From Simmondsia chinensis (Eukaryota; Streptophyta; Magnoliopsida; Caryophyllales; Simmondsiaceae), in assembly GCA_018398585.1 (NCBI GenBank), contig JAGTTD010000005.1, positions 8,301,355-8,365,354 on the forward strand: 64,000 nucleotides of DNA, in the 5' to 3' direction. Positions 30,857 to 43,580 of the stretch are shown piece after piece. The number at the start of each line of letters is the position of its first letter. Positions within the stretch are counted from its first letter, which is position 1. The translations under genes and the position numbers were made by a program. The notes under the pieces were generated by a model. That model ran no database searches and was not told where the DNA came from. It saw only the letters and a list, made by a program, of their open reading frames with translations.

Positions 30857-33800
30857 ATGGCTTCATCATTGGGCAAGATGACAGCATACTTTGTGAAGTT
30901 GGACCGATTTGATGGCGGTAACTTCCACCAATGGCAGAGGAAGATGTACTTTTTGATCACAACATTGAATGTGGTGTATGTCCTAAATACACCATTCCCC
31001 GAACCCGCACCTGAGACGGAAGAGGAGACATTGGCTGAGCCATGTGCCCGTTTGAGGTGGGAGAATGATGATTACATCTGTAGGGAGCACATTCTCAACG
31101 TTATAACCGATGCCCTTTTCGACATCTACTCTAACGTGCGTACCTCAAAGGAGTTGTGGAACGCTCTTGAGGCACGTTACATGGCAGAGGACGCAACAAG
31201 TAAGAAATTTTTAGTTAGTCAATTTAATAATTAAAAAATGGTAGACAATCGCCTGGTAATGAAACAATTCCATAAATTAGAGAGAATATTGAACAACTTT
31301 AAACAACATCATATGAATATGGATGATTTGATTGTTGTGTCGTCTTTTGATAGACAAACTTCCGCCTTCGTGGAGAGATATTAAGAAAAGTCTCAAACAC
31401 AAGAAGGAAGATATGTCTACAAAGAATTGGCCAACCATTTACATATTAAGGAAGGATACATGTTACAAGACGACAACAAAGATCGCCTCAATGACATTAG
31501 AAAAACCAATGTCATGGAAGAAGGACAGTCGAGTAAAGGACCGAAATGAACTGGACACTACCAAAAGAAACGAGATGACAAGAGGCCAAAGTTGGTCTGT
31601 TGGGAGTGTCAGAAGCCCAGTCACCTGAGGAGGGACTGTTTTCATCTTAAGAGCAAGAAAGGCAAAGGGTTGGGTCATCACGCCAAAAATTCGAATAATA
31701 ATTTCGTGGTGATGATATCAAAGATCAACCTAGTCCAACATGATAACTCTTGGTGGGTTGACTCCAGGGCCACGAAACATGTATGTAAAGATAGGTGGCT
31801 CTTCAAAGTGTTTGAACCCATAAACGACGGAACTGTGTTGTTTATAAGTAATGGAGCAACCATGTTGGTCAAAGGTAAGGAAAAAAATTGATTTACTTTT
31901 CACTTCTGGAAAAACCCTTACCTTGACCAATATGTGTTATGCTCTAGATGTAAAGAAGAACCTCGTGTCCGGTGGCTTGTTAAATAGGTTCGGGTTCAAG
32001 TTACCCCCTGTTTGGCAACAGGATAATGGGGGTAAAGGGGGGTAAATCCTTACCCTCGTTTGGCAAACTATTAATAGGGGTAAAGGGGGGTAATTCTTTA
32101 CACCCCTTGACCCCCCATTACCCCTCTTTACCCTCAATTTCTTTAACCTCCAAATTGGGCGGTAAGGGTAATTTTTTAAAAAAATTTGACACTTTTACCC
32201 TTATTTTAACTATAACTCTCTTTACCCTTACCCCTTTACCCAATTGCCAAACAAGGATAACTTATTTACCCCTTTTTACCCTTACCCCTCTTAATTTGAC
32301 ACATCCAAACAAGGGTAGAATAGTACCTTACCTTCCCTCTCTTCACCCCTCTTTACCCTTACCCTCATTTACCTCTATTTACCCTCCTTTACCCTGTTGC
32401 CAAACAAAGCATTAGTCTTTGAAGCAGACAAGTTTATACAGTCAAAGGGGGAGATATTTGCTAGAAAAGGTTACCTGTACGAAGGGATGTTCAAACTTAA
32501 TGTTAATAATAAAATTGTTAGTTTGGTTTATACGCTTGACTCTTCATTTTTATGGCATCAAAGATTAGGTCATGTAGACTTCTATAGAATGCATGAAATG
32601 GCTAACTCATTGTTTATACCGCATATTGATAAAGTTGATGATAAATGTAAGACATATATGCTAACGAAAATAACGAGACTACCATTTCCTTTGGTCCAAA
32701 AGGAAACTAGTTTAATTGACTTGGTTCATAGTGATTTGTGCAATTTTAAAAGTACTCCGACTTTAGGAGGAAGGAGATACTTCATAACCTTTATAGGTGA
32801 CTGTTCTAGCTTTTGTTACGTGTATCTAATAAACCACAAAGACGAATCACTAGATAAATTTAAGGCATATAAAGTTGAAACCGAACTATATTGTGAGACC
32901 TTCCTCAAACGACTTAGATGGGATCATGGTGGGGAATATTATGATCCCAAATATTTTGAAACCACGGTTATTGTACATGAGGTCATGGCACCTAATACGC
33001 CACAACAAAATGGAGTGGCTGAGCGAAAAAATCAGACTCTAACTGAGATGGTGAATGCTATGTTATCTTATTCCAGACTCAGTGATGAATTTTTGGGTGA
33101 GGCCATGCTTATGGCTTGTTATATTTTGAATCGTGTTCTTAACAAGAAAAGTAAGATCATCCCGTACAAACATTGGAATAAACGAGCCCCGAATTTAAAA
33201 CTATCTTAAGGTTTAGGGGATGTAGGGTAGTTGTTAAAATCCCTAAACCTAAAAAGAAAAAAATTAGGTGAAAGAGACATTGATTGTATTTCTGTTGGAT
33301 ATAGGCCTCATAGTAAGGCATATTGGTTCTATGTAATTGAATCAAACAACAACATTAATGTGAACACTACAATAGAATCGAGAGATGCCTTTTTTGATGA
33401 GAATCGATTTACCTCTATTCCTAGACCGAGGGATTATGTACTGGTTGAGAATGAGATTCCTAGGTCATATGATGGAGACCATCATGAGAGGGAAGAAATC
33501 CCTGATATTGCTCTGGACTCCGAAGGAGTAAAAAAGCGAGGGAAGAGAAATCTTTCGTACCGGACTTTACGCGTTTTTGATAGAAGATACTAGGAACAAT
33601 ATGGACTTTGTAACTCCTAGTTAGTTTGTCATGGAATTGGATCCTATGACGTTCGATGAGGCTATGAGGTCTCATGATGCCTCCTTTTGGAGAGAACCGA
33701 TAAATGATGAGATGGATTCCATCATATGGGTAACAATACCTAGGTTTTATTGGATCTTTCACGAAGAAACAAGCCCATCGGGTGTAAATGGATCTTCAAA

Positions 33801-35190
33801 AAGAAGATGAAAGTCGATGGAACTATAGACAAGTTCAAATCCCGATTGGTGGCTAAAGGATTTACCTAAAAACATGGGATAGACTACTTTGACACGTATG
33901 TCCAGGTGGCAAGGATATCGACGATAAGAGTTCTAATCGCTCTTGCATCAATTTATAAGCTAGTGATTCACCAAATGGATGTAAAAACAACATTCCTAAA
34001 TGGTGAGCTAGAAGAAGAGGTGTTTATGGAACAACTGGAAGGGTTTGTTGTTCCAGGCCAAGAGAGGAAAGTATATAAACTCATAAGTTCTCTGTATGGG
34101 CTAAAGCAAGCCCCGAAGCAACGTCATCAAAAGTTTGACCAAGTTGTTTTAAACAACGGATTTATAATAAATGAATCGGACAAGAGTGTCTATAGCAAGT
34201 TCGAAAATTGCAAAGGTGTCATTATTTGTTTGTAAGTCGATGACATGCTGATATTCAGTACTGATTTGGAACAAGTAGAGAAAACTAAACAATTTCTCTC
34301 GATGAACTTTGCTATGAAAGACATGGGTGAGGCTGAGGTTATCCTCGGTATAAGGATTGTAAGGAGCAGTGATACACTATCCTCGACGTAGTCTCACTAT
34401 ATTGAAAATGTGTTGAATAGATTCAACTTTAGTGCTTATGCACCGATGTTCATTCCAATGGATCCTAGTGTGAAGCTTGTACAGAATGAGGGAGCTCCAG
34501 TGTCACAGTTGGAGTGTGCCTGAGTCATTGGATGTCTTATGTACGCCACGATTAGCATAAGGCCTGATATAGCCTTTGCTGTGGGAAAGCTAAGTAGGTA
34601 TACTAGTAATCCGGGTGAATTGGCATTGCAGTGTATAGAGTACTGAAGTATCTTAAGAAGACCATGGACTATGGTATTTCTTATGTGGGGTATCCTCCCA
34701 TTTTGGAAGGATCCTCTTATGCCAGCTGGATCTCCGATGTTTAAGATCATGCATCCACAAGCGGATGAGTATTCTTGCTTAGTGGGGGTGCAGTTTCTTG
34801 GGATTCCAAGAAACAGACATGTATATCAAATTCTACTATGGTGACGGATTTTATAGCTTTTGTGTCTGCGGCTAAAGAAGCCGAGTGGTTAAAGGATCTC
34901 TTGTATGAGATACCTTTGTGGCCAAAGCCGATCTCGCTGATATTTATCCACTATGATAGTTACGCTACACTTTCAAAAGCATACAATGAGGTGTATAGCG
35001 GAAAGTTCAGACACATTGGTGTAACACATAGTATAGTGAGGCAACTCATTCGAGAAGGCATCATCACTGTGGACTCTGTGAGAACAAGTTAGAATCTAGC
35101 GGATCCGTATGCGAAAGGCCTAGCTAGAGACTTAGTTCTGAAAACAAGTGAAGGGATGAGATTGAAACCTGTCAATTTAAGTTGCCCATG
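30857..35190 (+). pseudogene. copia gag-pol, decayed (element 30103-36439)
   Basis: Gag starts at ATG 30857 and is open for 126 residues with FDGGNFHQWQRKM. The zinc knuckle is CWECQKPSHLRRDC near 31595. The protease site reads WWVDSRATKHV near 31754, so the usual glycine after DS is arginine. A MITE interrupts the frame at 32004. Integrase follows (DLVHSDLC near 32718, PNTPQQNGVAERKN near 32992). Reverse transcriptase has HQMDVKTTFLNGELEEE near 33970, and VDDM follows a stop near 34237. RNase H has SGGAVSWDSKKQTC near 34780. Stops and shifts in every domain make it inactive. Confidence 0.88.
32004..32411. mobile_element. PIF/Harbinger-like MITE, 408 bp, TACCCC-rich
   Basis: The ends are CCCCCTGTTTGGCAACAGG and, inverted, TGCTTTGTTTGGCAACAGG. 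The duplication TTA lies at 32001-32003 and 32412-32414. Removing it restores continuity between FGFKL and VFEADKF in the surrounding copia frame, which confirms both boundaries. The interior repeats GGGGTAA and, inverted, TTACCCC many times. Confidence 0.85.
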
Positions 35191-35740
35191 ATGGATCCTC
35201 AGCTCAACACCTGGTATGACGCCAGCTCTCAGGGTCAATGAGAGAGATCTATCATCTGTGTGACTGCAAGCACTAAATGAGAATTTTTCTATCCCATATG
35301 TGAAGTGCTTGGTAACCTTCGTTAGGGATATTAAGAGGATGAGCTTATGCTCTTAATGGACCCAACTACATTTTATTATTGAATATCGCGTCGCAGGGAC
35401 ATGATCAATTGGGTCCACCTTAGCGAGTGTGAAGTTTGGCCACTTCAAGGAGTGATTTTTGACAAAGGGTTTGGCTCTAAAACACTCACGAAGGGTACAT
35501 GACACAAAGGCCATAAATGTGTCGATCTGGGAGTTGTAGGGCATGTATATGTATTCGGTTAGTCAAATGGGATGTATGGTTCAAAGCATGATCTACCATT
35601 TTCGTTCCGATTAATTGTAACATGTCTTCACTAGGTGGGGGTTCAATCAAAAGGGACCCTCATTGATGCACAATAAGGCTTCTTGTTATTTTGAGATGTT
35701 GTAATATGAGAATGATTGTATTTTGAAAAGGGTGGGGGAA

Positions 35741-36439
35741 TTTTCATGTGTTTTCAAAATAGAGTAATTAATAAAGTTTTGAGATTTGTCCCGTACTTGT
35801 TTTTATGTATGTTTGGCTTGTATAGAGTGTGTGTCGACACATAGGCACCGTATGTCGACATACAATCCTGCAGAACCATCACAAAGCATCTGTGTGTCGA
35901 CACACAAATCTTACAGAATCGCTGTGTGTTAAAGTGAGCGTCGACACTCACTTCGACACACAATCTTACAGTACCCTGTGTGTTGAAGCAAGTGTAGACA
36001 CTCATTTCAACATACATCTTTATAATGAGCTATGTGTTGATGTGTGTGTTGACAAATAGCTTCGACACACAGGGTAGTTTTAGCCATATTTGGCACGATT
36101 TTTTTTGGTATTGGCCGTTTGTTTTGGTTAAGATTTGGGACATCTGTTTTACTCTTTTTCTATAAATATATACCCCCATCTTGGTTGATTAGAAACATGA
36201 GAAAGGATTTACAAAAAGACTTGTAGTAGATTGCAACAAAGCATTGTGAAAGTCTTGAAAAGTGTTTGCAAACTTCATTCTCTACATCTCTCTCTATTCC
36301 TCCTCATACACATCCTTACTTCATACATTTGGTTATCGTTGTATCCCCGAGTTTATTTCGATACGCCGAAATAAGTCTTAAGGAATGTGATTACACAGCC
36401 TCGATACTTGAGATCTTTGGTTACCCGTTTGCACCAACA
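35741..36439 (+). repeat. 3' LTR of copia 30103-36439
   Basis: 699 bp, following GGTGGGGGAA and ending ACCAACA. The palindrome array is at about 35829-35960. A TATA-like CTATAAATATA is near 36160. Confidence 0.85.
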
Positions 36440-36444
36440 AGATT

Positions 36445-37138
36445 TAAATTGATTTCTTTTAATGTGCATTCATTTATCCTAAAAGTTTCATTTCAGTTGT
36501 AGTTTTGTTACTCACTAAAAATAATATATCATTTTGCCATCAAACATACAATATACTAGAAAAAAACAAATTTTTGGTTATACTGGTGGTAAATCGAGTT
36601 CTTGGCTCTCGGTTTCACCACTGTAAAACTGCATTTCCAAAACGTGGTTGACTAGCAGGCGCTCTCTGCTACTAAACCACACTCCAGGATATTGGTTTAT
36701 AGGAGAAAGAGCCCTATCAGAGAGTCTCGTTTTAACTGTGCGCAACCGTGATTTGGTAATGCAGTTTAGTCCTACAACCACAAGCCCCTCCTATGAACCG
36801 AATTCTTGAAATGTGGTTGAGTCCCTGAACCACTAGCCCCTCCTATGAGCTGTGTTGTGAGAACCCGGTTTACACATGCCGCTTGGCATCATCCCCGTTT
36901 TACACGTGAATCCCATCAAAATAATTATTTTTTTATTTTTGACTTTATTTTTGAAACTGACTCTTATTTTACTATGTTACTAACTTTTGAGATGGTCAAA
37001 CTTACATTTATAAGTTAACTTTGTCAGCAAATGTAAATTAGCGCCTAGCTAATACATGGATTTTTTATGTTATAAACATATATAATACAAGGAAAAAAAA
37101 AAGAAAAGAAAAGAAAAACAACGTATGACAACATTAAA
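36445..37138. other. intergenic with a short direct repeat
   Basis: ACAAGCCCCTCCTATGA (about 36781) recurs as ACTAGCCCCTCCTATGA about 51 bp further on, within a GC-richer patch of 36590-36900. I see no gene, and the origin of the patch is unknown. Confidence 0.45.
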
Positions 37139-38373
37139 GGGCTTATTCAGTAATAGAGAATTTTCCAACTTTCCAGGAAAATTTTCCTGGAAAACTGAAA
37201 AACATGCTTTGTAGTCCAGTGTTATAATTCCAGATGTTGGAAAACCATTTTCCAGTTTTCCCTATTCCTTCACAGATTTAGAAAATAGTTTTAGACTGTT
37301 TTTCAAATTTTTTTAACAAAATAAGGATCTTGTTTTCCAACTTTTCCCCAACCCCCCCTTTTCACATTTTCATACTACTCACCCATTTTATAATATTCTT
37401 TATATACCCCAATCTCCTCTTTTTACGTAATTAATTTTGGAGTACTTAAGGTTAGGTTCTCAATTTTAAAAGCGATAAATAATGTTCAAAGCAGAGGACA
37501 AATAAGAGGATCATGCCAGTTATTTAATTATAGACACTTATCCTTGTAAAATGTGATGGAGTGGGCTTTAGGCTCTGTTCCTTTTTTTTAAAGTGATACC
37601 AAACTACTGCTAAGGTAGGAGTGTAAACAAACTGAATGTTCAATGAACTATTTGCATTGGAAATGGATCAGAGCTCGTTCATGTTCATTATGAGGGCTTG
37701 ATAGCTTATCGAGCCATGTTCGAGCAGGTTCGATAAGCTTAACAAGCTGAGTTCGAATAGGGGGCGTTCGGTTCATTAACAGTCACGAACAATTTGATAA
37801 AAGCTTGTTAACATTTGATATTTGTTTGAAAGTGGTTCAATAATGGCTCAATAGTAATTTGAAAAGCGTCAATAGCGAGCTTAACTCAATAGAACGCACG
37901 ATTTTAAGCTTCATTGGGCACGACAATGAGCTCAACACTGCTCAATAACAAGCTCGACTTAACCTTATAAGCCTAACGAGCTGAGCCGAGCTGAGTGTCG
38001 AACATACTAAAATCTTATTGAATCAAGTTCGAAGAAGGGTTGGAAAAGCTTGATAAGAGCTCGGCTCGAACTTGAGCTCGGTCAGCCTTATCAAGCTCAA
38101 GTTCGAACAAGGGGGTTCTTGGACCGGTTCATCTCATTTGCTCCTCTATATTAAGGCGACAAATGTTGATTCCTATATCACGTTGTACACTATTTATGAT
38201 TCATTCTCAATTTTTAGAAAATTGGAAAACAAAGATTACTTGCATGCATTTTATCAGTTTTTGTATGTTATGAAATTGGAAAAGGAAAACTGGAAATGAA
38301 AAGAAAAACCAGAGATGAAAAGAAAAACTAGAGATAAAAAAAAGAAAACAATTTTCTGTTACCAAACAGTCCC
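37139..38373. mobile_element. Harbinger-like element holding a hAT-like insertion
   Basis: The left end GGGCTTATTCAGTAATAGAG and the inverted right end GGGACTGTTTGGTAACAGAA are imperfect terminal repeats. The flanks are AAA on both sides. The interior arms are rich in TTTTCC/GGAAAA. Removing the 533-bp hAT-like element and its duplication leaves about 694 bp. Confidence 0.5.
37616..38148. mobile_element. hAT-like GTGTAAAC element, 533 bp
   Basis: The left end TAGGAGTGTAAAC and the inverted right end TAGAGGAGCAAAT match the family at 25759-26294, and the length is almost the same (533 against 536). Flanking 8-mers TGCTAAGG and TATTAAGG agree at six positions. The interior has the same AGCTCG/CTCGATAAG words. 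Confidence 0.7.
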
Positions 38374-38913
38374 AAAACTTATCGGTGTGCGCATCGCTGT
38401 TTGCAAGTCACTTCCCGCAAACTCCTAATTCTATGTGATGAATAAACAATGTTAAAAATATAAACAAAGAAAAAGATCATACCAGTGCTCAAAAAGAAAA
38501 AGATCATACCAATTGATCATATGTCCATATTTTTTTATGATAGCATCTCAATGTAAACCAGGCAGCCGGAATGCACAATTTGTTAAAAGCTCCTTTTAAA
38601 CATTAATTTTATAATAAATATTTTTTCTATAATATATCATATTTGTAATTAAAGAAATAAAAATTTATGTAGAATACATTATAAACATATAGAATAAGCA
38701 ACTTAAATATCAAAGTTATTAGCCTGCCATAAATATAAAAAATAAATAGATAAAATACAAGTCAGGGTTACTAAAGAAATAAGACTAGAGTAATAGACTT
38801 ATATCTACTATAATATATAATATAAATGACTTACATACTAGCTGACATTACATTGTAACGTGGATTATTTGACTTCGGTTCAAGTTGTCTTAAACACCTA
38901 TGTTATCAATAAA
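38374..38913. other. AT-rich intergenic, nothing seen
   Basis: No coding frame or bounded repeat recognised between the Harbinger-like element and the next copia insertion. Confidence 0.5.
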
Positions 38914-38918
38914 CAGTT

Positions 38919-39854
38919 TGTTGTATAATTGGTCCCTATATGACTTAACTATGTCTTTTATTAAATTAGTCAAGTGGTGTTTCAAATATTATAGATCAAA
39001 AGTTGTATTATTGAGTGGCATGTATGGTAAATATTAATATGTAAAGGGGTAGATATTAAAATGTTACAATCAGGTCATAAATTGTGTTGACAAACTTGCC
39101 CCTGCCCGGTTGATTTATTTTCCTTCCCGTGCCCCTGCCCGTGCTGCCCGAAGCTTCCTGAGGAAGCTTCCCAAATTCAGTTAAGTGACGGCTGACAAGC
39201 GTCAGCCATCGGGAGCGTCACTTTGTGTTTCTTTTGGACAAATCTGGACCGTCGATGTGTTGCTGTTGAGTGGCTGAGATTGGCTTGGGAGCCTTGCCAC
39301 AGATTGCCTTGTGTGTGCCTATATAAGGGCACCCATTTTAGGGTTCCCGGGCGTCATTCTTCATTTTCACCTTTTTCATCAGCCACCGCTTCTCTCTCTT
39401 GATCTTGAGGCGATCGAAGGCGATCTTGCTAATCCGTGGGTGTGAAGGCTTCCTAGTCTGATTCTTGGTAGTTTGAAGCATTTAGAAGCCCTTGTTGGCT
39501 TCGGTTGTGAGTATTTCTCTCCTTACTCTTTGTTCTTGTTTCGGTTAGGGTTTCTACCTTAGAAGCTTGAAAGATCTGTCTGTATTAAGTTGTATTTGCT
39601 GTTCTTTGGTCTGTAATATCTTGAACTTGACTAATAGTGGATAGACTTCCCTAGAAATAGGGAGCCGTGGAGTAGGTCCTTATTATAAGGCTGAACCACG
39701 TAAAATCTTGGTGTTGTCATTGTGTGTTTGAGCATATTTTCGTTGTTTGATATTTTCTATACTGCGGTTACAGGTTCGAACTTAGATCTGAAGTCTTACA
39801 ACATATTGTCGAAATTTTCTTGAAGGTCTAAAAGTTTATAACTAAAACTCAACA
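38919..39854 (+). repeat. 5' LTR of copia 38919-44526
   Basis: 936 bp. CCTATATAAGGGCACCC near 39318 is a TATA-box candidate and would divide U3 from R. Confidence 0.9.
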
Positions 39855-39896
39855 ATTGGTATCACAGCATCAAGTTCTTTACCTTAAAGAAATAGT

Positions 39897-42800
39897 ATGG
39901 CGTCTGCTAGGGTCGATATTGAAAGGTTTGATGGTAGGAATTATTTCAATCTATGGAAACTAAAAATGAAAGCAATCCTTATGGAACAAGGTGTTGGAAC
40001 TGCACTTTTGCCTGAAAAGATCAACCCACTTATCTAACTAAAAAGGAGAAATTAGAAATTGAACATAAAGCTTATGCTTCTTTATTACTTAGTCCTGATA
40101 ATTCAGTACTTAATCGGATTCGCTCTGAAAAGACTGTAGCAGATATCTGGGCTAAGTTAGAGGAAATTTATAAGTCTGAGTCGTTGTCCAATAGAATGCT
40201 GTGCATGGAAGCCCTTTTTCACCTTTAAGGTGAGTGAGACTAAACCCCTAGAGGACTATATAGATGAGTTCCATAAAATCTGTCAAGATTTGGAAAACGT
40301 TAAAGTTACTGTTGCAGATGAATTGTTGGCTGTATTGTTGCTATGTGCCTTACCTAAATATCTTAGGTCCTTTAAAGACACACTAAGTTATGGACGTGAC
40401 ATTGTAGCACTAAAAGACGTTACAAAGGCCCTAAGATCCAAGATCTTAGAACTTAGGAAGGAAGGGAAGTACCCACCAACCAGTAACAGTGGGGAAGGAC
40501 TGACAGTTAGGGACAGGGTCAGTTAGGGTTAGAGGGTCAAATGGCGTTGACTTCACCCTAGAAGGAGTTAGGCATGTGCCTGAACTTAGAAGGAACCTGA
40601 TCTCTCTAGGACAATTAGATCTAGCTGGTATGACCTTAAAGGCACAACAGGAGGTAATGAAGGTCCTTAAGGGTTCCCTTGTAATGCTAAGTGGGGAGGT
40701 CAAGAATGGTCTATATATGCTTAGAGGTGACGTAGTTCCTGCTGGCTGCTTTGTCGCAGAAAAAGCCGACCTCACTAACCTTTGGCACAAAAGATTAGGA
40801 CATGTTTTAGAGAGAGGCCTAAATGAATTGAACAAAAGGGGGCTGTTGGGGGGTGGTTATGTATCTAAACCTAATTTCTGTGAGTCATGCATATTTGGAA
40901 AACATCATAAACTATATTTTAAATCTGAAATCCATATAACTAAGTCACCGGTAGATTACATTCACTCTGACCTGTGGGGACCAGCAAGGGTACCCACTTT
41001 AGGTGGAGCATACTACTTCCTATCTATGGTAGATGACTTTTCTAGGAAGGTTTGGGTTTGCTTACTTAAAACAAAAGATGAATGTTTTAATGCTTTTGTT
41101 AGGTGGAAGAACCTTATAGAAAATCAAACATGTAGGAAGATTAAGGTGCTTAGAACTGATAATGGACTCGAATATATGAACTCTGAATTTGATAGTTTAT
41201 GTGCTCAAACTGGCATTAAAAGACACAGCACCGTTAGGAAAACACCCCAACAAAATGGACTTGCTGAGAGAATGAATCGTACGCTCTCAGATAGGGTAAG
41301 ATGCATGTTATTTGCATCAGGACTTGGTAAGAACTTTTGGGGGGGAGGCTGTAGTTACTGCATATTATCTAATCAATAGAACTCCCTCCTCTGCAATTGA
41401 CTTTATAACCCCTGAACAAAAATAGACAGGAAAAACAAGCGACTATTCTATTTTAAAAGTTTTTGGATGTGCTGCGTATGCACATCAATCAGAAGGAAAT
41501 CTTGAACTTAGGGCTGTAAAAGGTGTTTTTCTAGGCTATCCGGATGGTGTAAAGGGGTATAGGGTGGGTGTTAGGGATGGAAACAGGACCAAAATTATAA
41601 TTAGTAGAGATGTGACCTTTAATGAAGAGGAAATGCCCTACTTGGAGAGAACAGCAGCCACTTCCTCCAACCCTAGGAAGTTTGATCCTGAACTCTATGA
41701 GTTCGAGATTAGCCCACCAGAGCCTACATACTGGGAAAACTAGACCTTAGATCCTGAAGAAGAGGTAACTGACAGTGCTGAAGGGAGCACTGAACCTCAA
41801 GAAACCATTGAACATATGGACCTATCAAACTACCAACTAGCAAGGGATAGGGAGAGGAGAGAAACTAGGGCACCAGTTAGGTTTGGGACTGCTAATTGTA
41901 TTGCATATGCCCTAAACACTGCCCTAGAGTATGTAGTGTCAGAACCTCTCACCTATTCATAAGCCATTAGAGGGGCTGCCTCTGAATAGTGGCTCAAAGC
42001 CATGATAGAGGAAATGGAGAGCCTAAAAAGGAACAAAACTTGGGTTTTGGTTCCTCAACCTATGGGTAGGAAGTTGGTAGGTTCTAAGTGGATCTATAAG
42101 GTAAAAGAACCTGATACATCATCTGGACAGCTAAGGTGCAAGGCTAGACTAGTTACAAAAGGTTTTTCACAAAAGGAAGGGGTATATTATAATGAGATTT
42201 TTTCTCCCGTTGTTAAACACACAACTATAAGAATACTTATGGCACTAATGGCTAAGTTTAGCCTATTTCTAGAACAAATGGATGTTACAACAGCTTTCCT
42301 TCATGGTGAGCTGGATGAAGAAATTTTCATGGCCCAACCTAAGGGTTTTATTGAACCAAACTGTGAAAATCATGTTTGTCTACTTAAGAGGTCTTTGTAG
42401 GGCCTTAAACAATCCCCTAGGCAGTGGTACAAACGTTTTGACCAATTTATGAGAAGTAGGGGCTTTAGTAGATCAATACATGACATTTGTTTTTACTTTA
42501 AACATGCTGATACTGTTGATGCATTGTATTTACTGATCTATGTTGACGATATGCTCCTAGGTAGTAGATCTATGAACTATATTAATGATTTAAAGCTAAT
42601 TCTTTCTGCTGAGTTTGACATGAAAGATCTAGGAAAGGCCAAGAAAATACTTGGTATGGAAATCACTAGGGGCATTGCTGCTAGAACAGTGCATCTATCA
42701 CAACAAAGGTATTTGGAAAAGGTATTATATAGGTTTAACATGTCTGATTGTAAACCTGTGAAGTTGCCCTTAGCAAGTCAGTACAAATACTCAGTTGAAC

Positions 42801-43530
42801 AGTGTCCTTCGAATGAAAATGATAAGAAACAGATGGAAAGAGTCCCATATGCTAATGTTATAGGTTCTTTAATGTATGCTATGACTTGTACGCGTTCAGA
42901 CTTAGCGTTCCCTTTAAATGTTTTGTCTAGGTTTATGAGTAACCCAGGAAAGGAACATTGGGATGGGGTTAAGTGGCTGTTAAGGTACATTAAACAGACC
43001 TATAAACTGGGACTTACTTTTGGTAGGTCAGAAACAGACCTTAGGCTGATAGGTTACACTGATTCTGATTTTGGGGGAGACTTAGATAAAAGAAGGTCAA
43101 CTAGTGCTTACCTTTATACTCTAAATGGTGGAGCCATCTGTTGGAAGTCTAAGTTGCAGCCTATGACAGCTCTGTCAACAATAGAGGCTGAATTCGAGGC
43201 CCTAACAGAAGCCATCAAAGAGGCTAGCTGGTTGAGGGGCCTGCTGTCAGAAATTAACCTTGATTATGGGCCTCCCTTGCTGTTTTCAGATAGTCAATAT
43301 GCCCTTGCTTTGTGTAAGAACCCTGTTTTTCATGATAGGACTAAACACTTAGCTATTAAGAGGAATTTTGTTAACGATATGCTTGAAAAGAACACTGTTG
43401 AACTGAGAAAAATTTGTGACTTTGGATATGGGCACGAAAATTATGACTTTGGACAAGTTACTCAAATGTATTAACTTGGTTCAAAGTGATTGGGATCATG
43501 GATGACCAATCAAGTGAGTTTGCTCCTTAT
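39897..43530 (+). pseudogene. copia gag-pol lacking zinc knuckle and protease
   Basis: Gag starts at ATG 39897 (MASARVDIERFDGRNYFNLW) and is frameshifted near 40030 and 40228. Near 40505-40540 the gag frame (GEGLTVRDR) runs into GSNGVDFTLEGVRHVPELRR, so the zinc knuckle and the protease DSG site are deleted. Next come GAG-pre-integrase (LWHKRLGHV near 40786) and integrase (HSDLWGP near 40968, RTDNGLEY near 41153, TPQQNGLAERMN near 41246). A frameshift in a G run near 41340 and stops at about 41424, 41741, 41961, 41988 and 42398 follow. Reverse transcriptase has YVDDMLLGS near 42540, and RNase H has STIEAEFEALTEAI near 43177 and SDSQYALALCKN near 43288. Confidence 0.9.
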
Positions 43531-43580
43531 TACTAGGGAATGATTAGTGGTTGGCTCATATAGGTACCAAGGTGGAGAAT

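Larger units (their letters stand above)
30103..36439 (+). mobile_element. complete copia LTR retrotransposon, TSD AGATT
   Basis: The 5' LTR 30103-30829 and 3' LTR 35741-36439 flank an internal gag-pol. A perfect AGATT duplication lies at 30098-30102 and 36440-36444. The polypurine GGTGGGGGAA is at 35731-35740. The two LTRs are clearly diverged, so the insertion is older than the element at 8293. The sequence after the 5' LTR (ATCTTAAGACTTA) is not the usual TGGTATCAGAGC. A 408-bp MITE is nested in it. Confidence 0.9.

Noticed and set aside
40576..41379. Long 267-residue frame as a host gene
   Set aside because: It is the GAG-pre-integrase and integrase part of a copia element (HSDLWGP, TPQQNGLAERMN).
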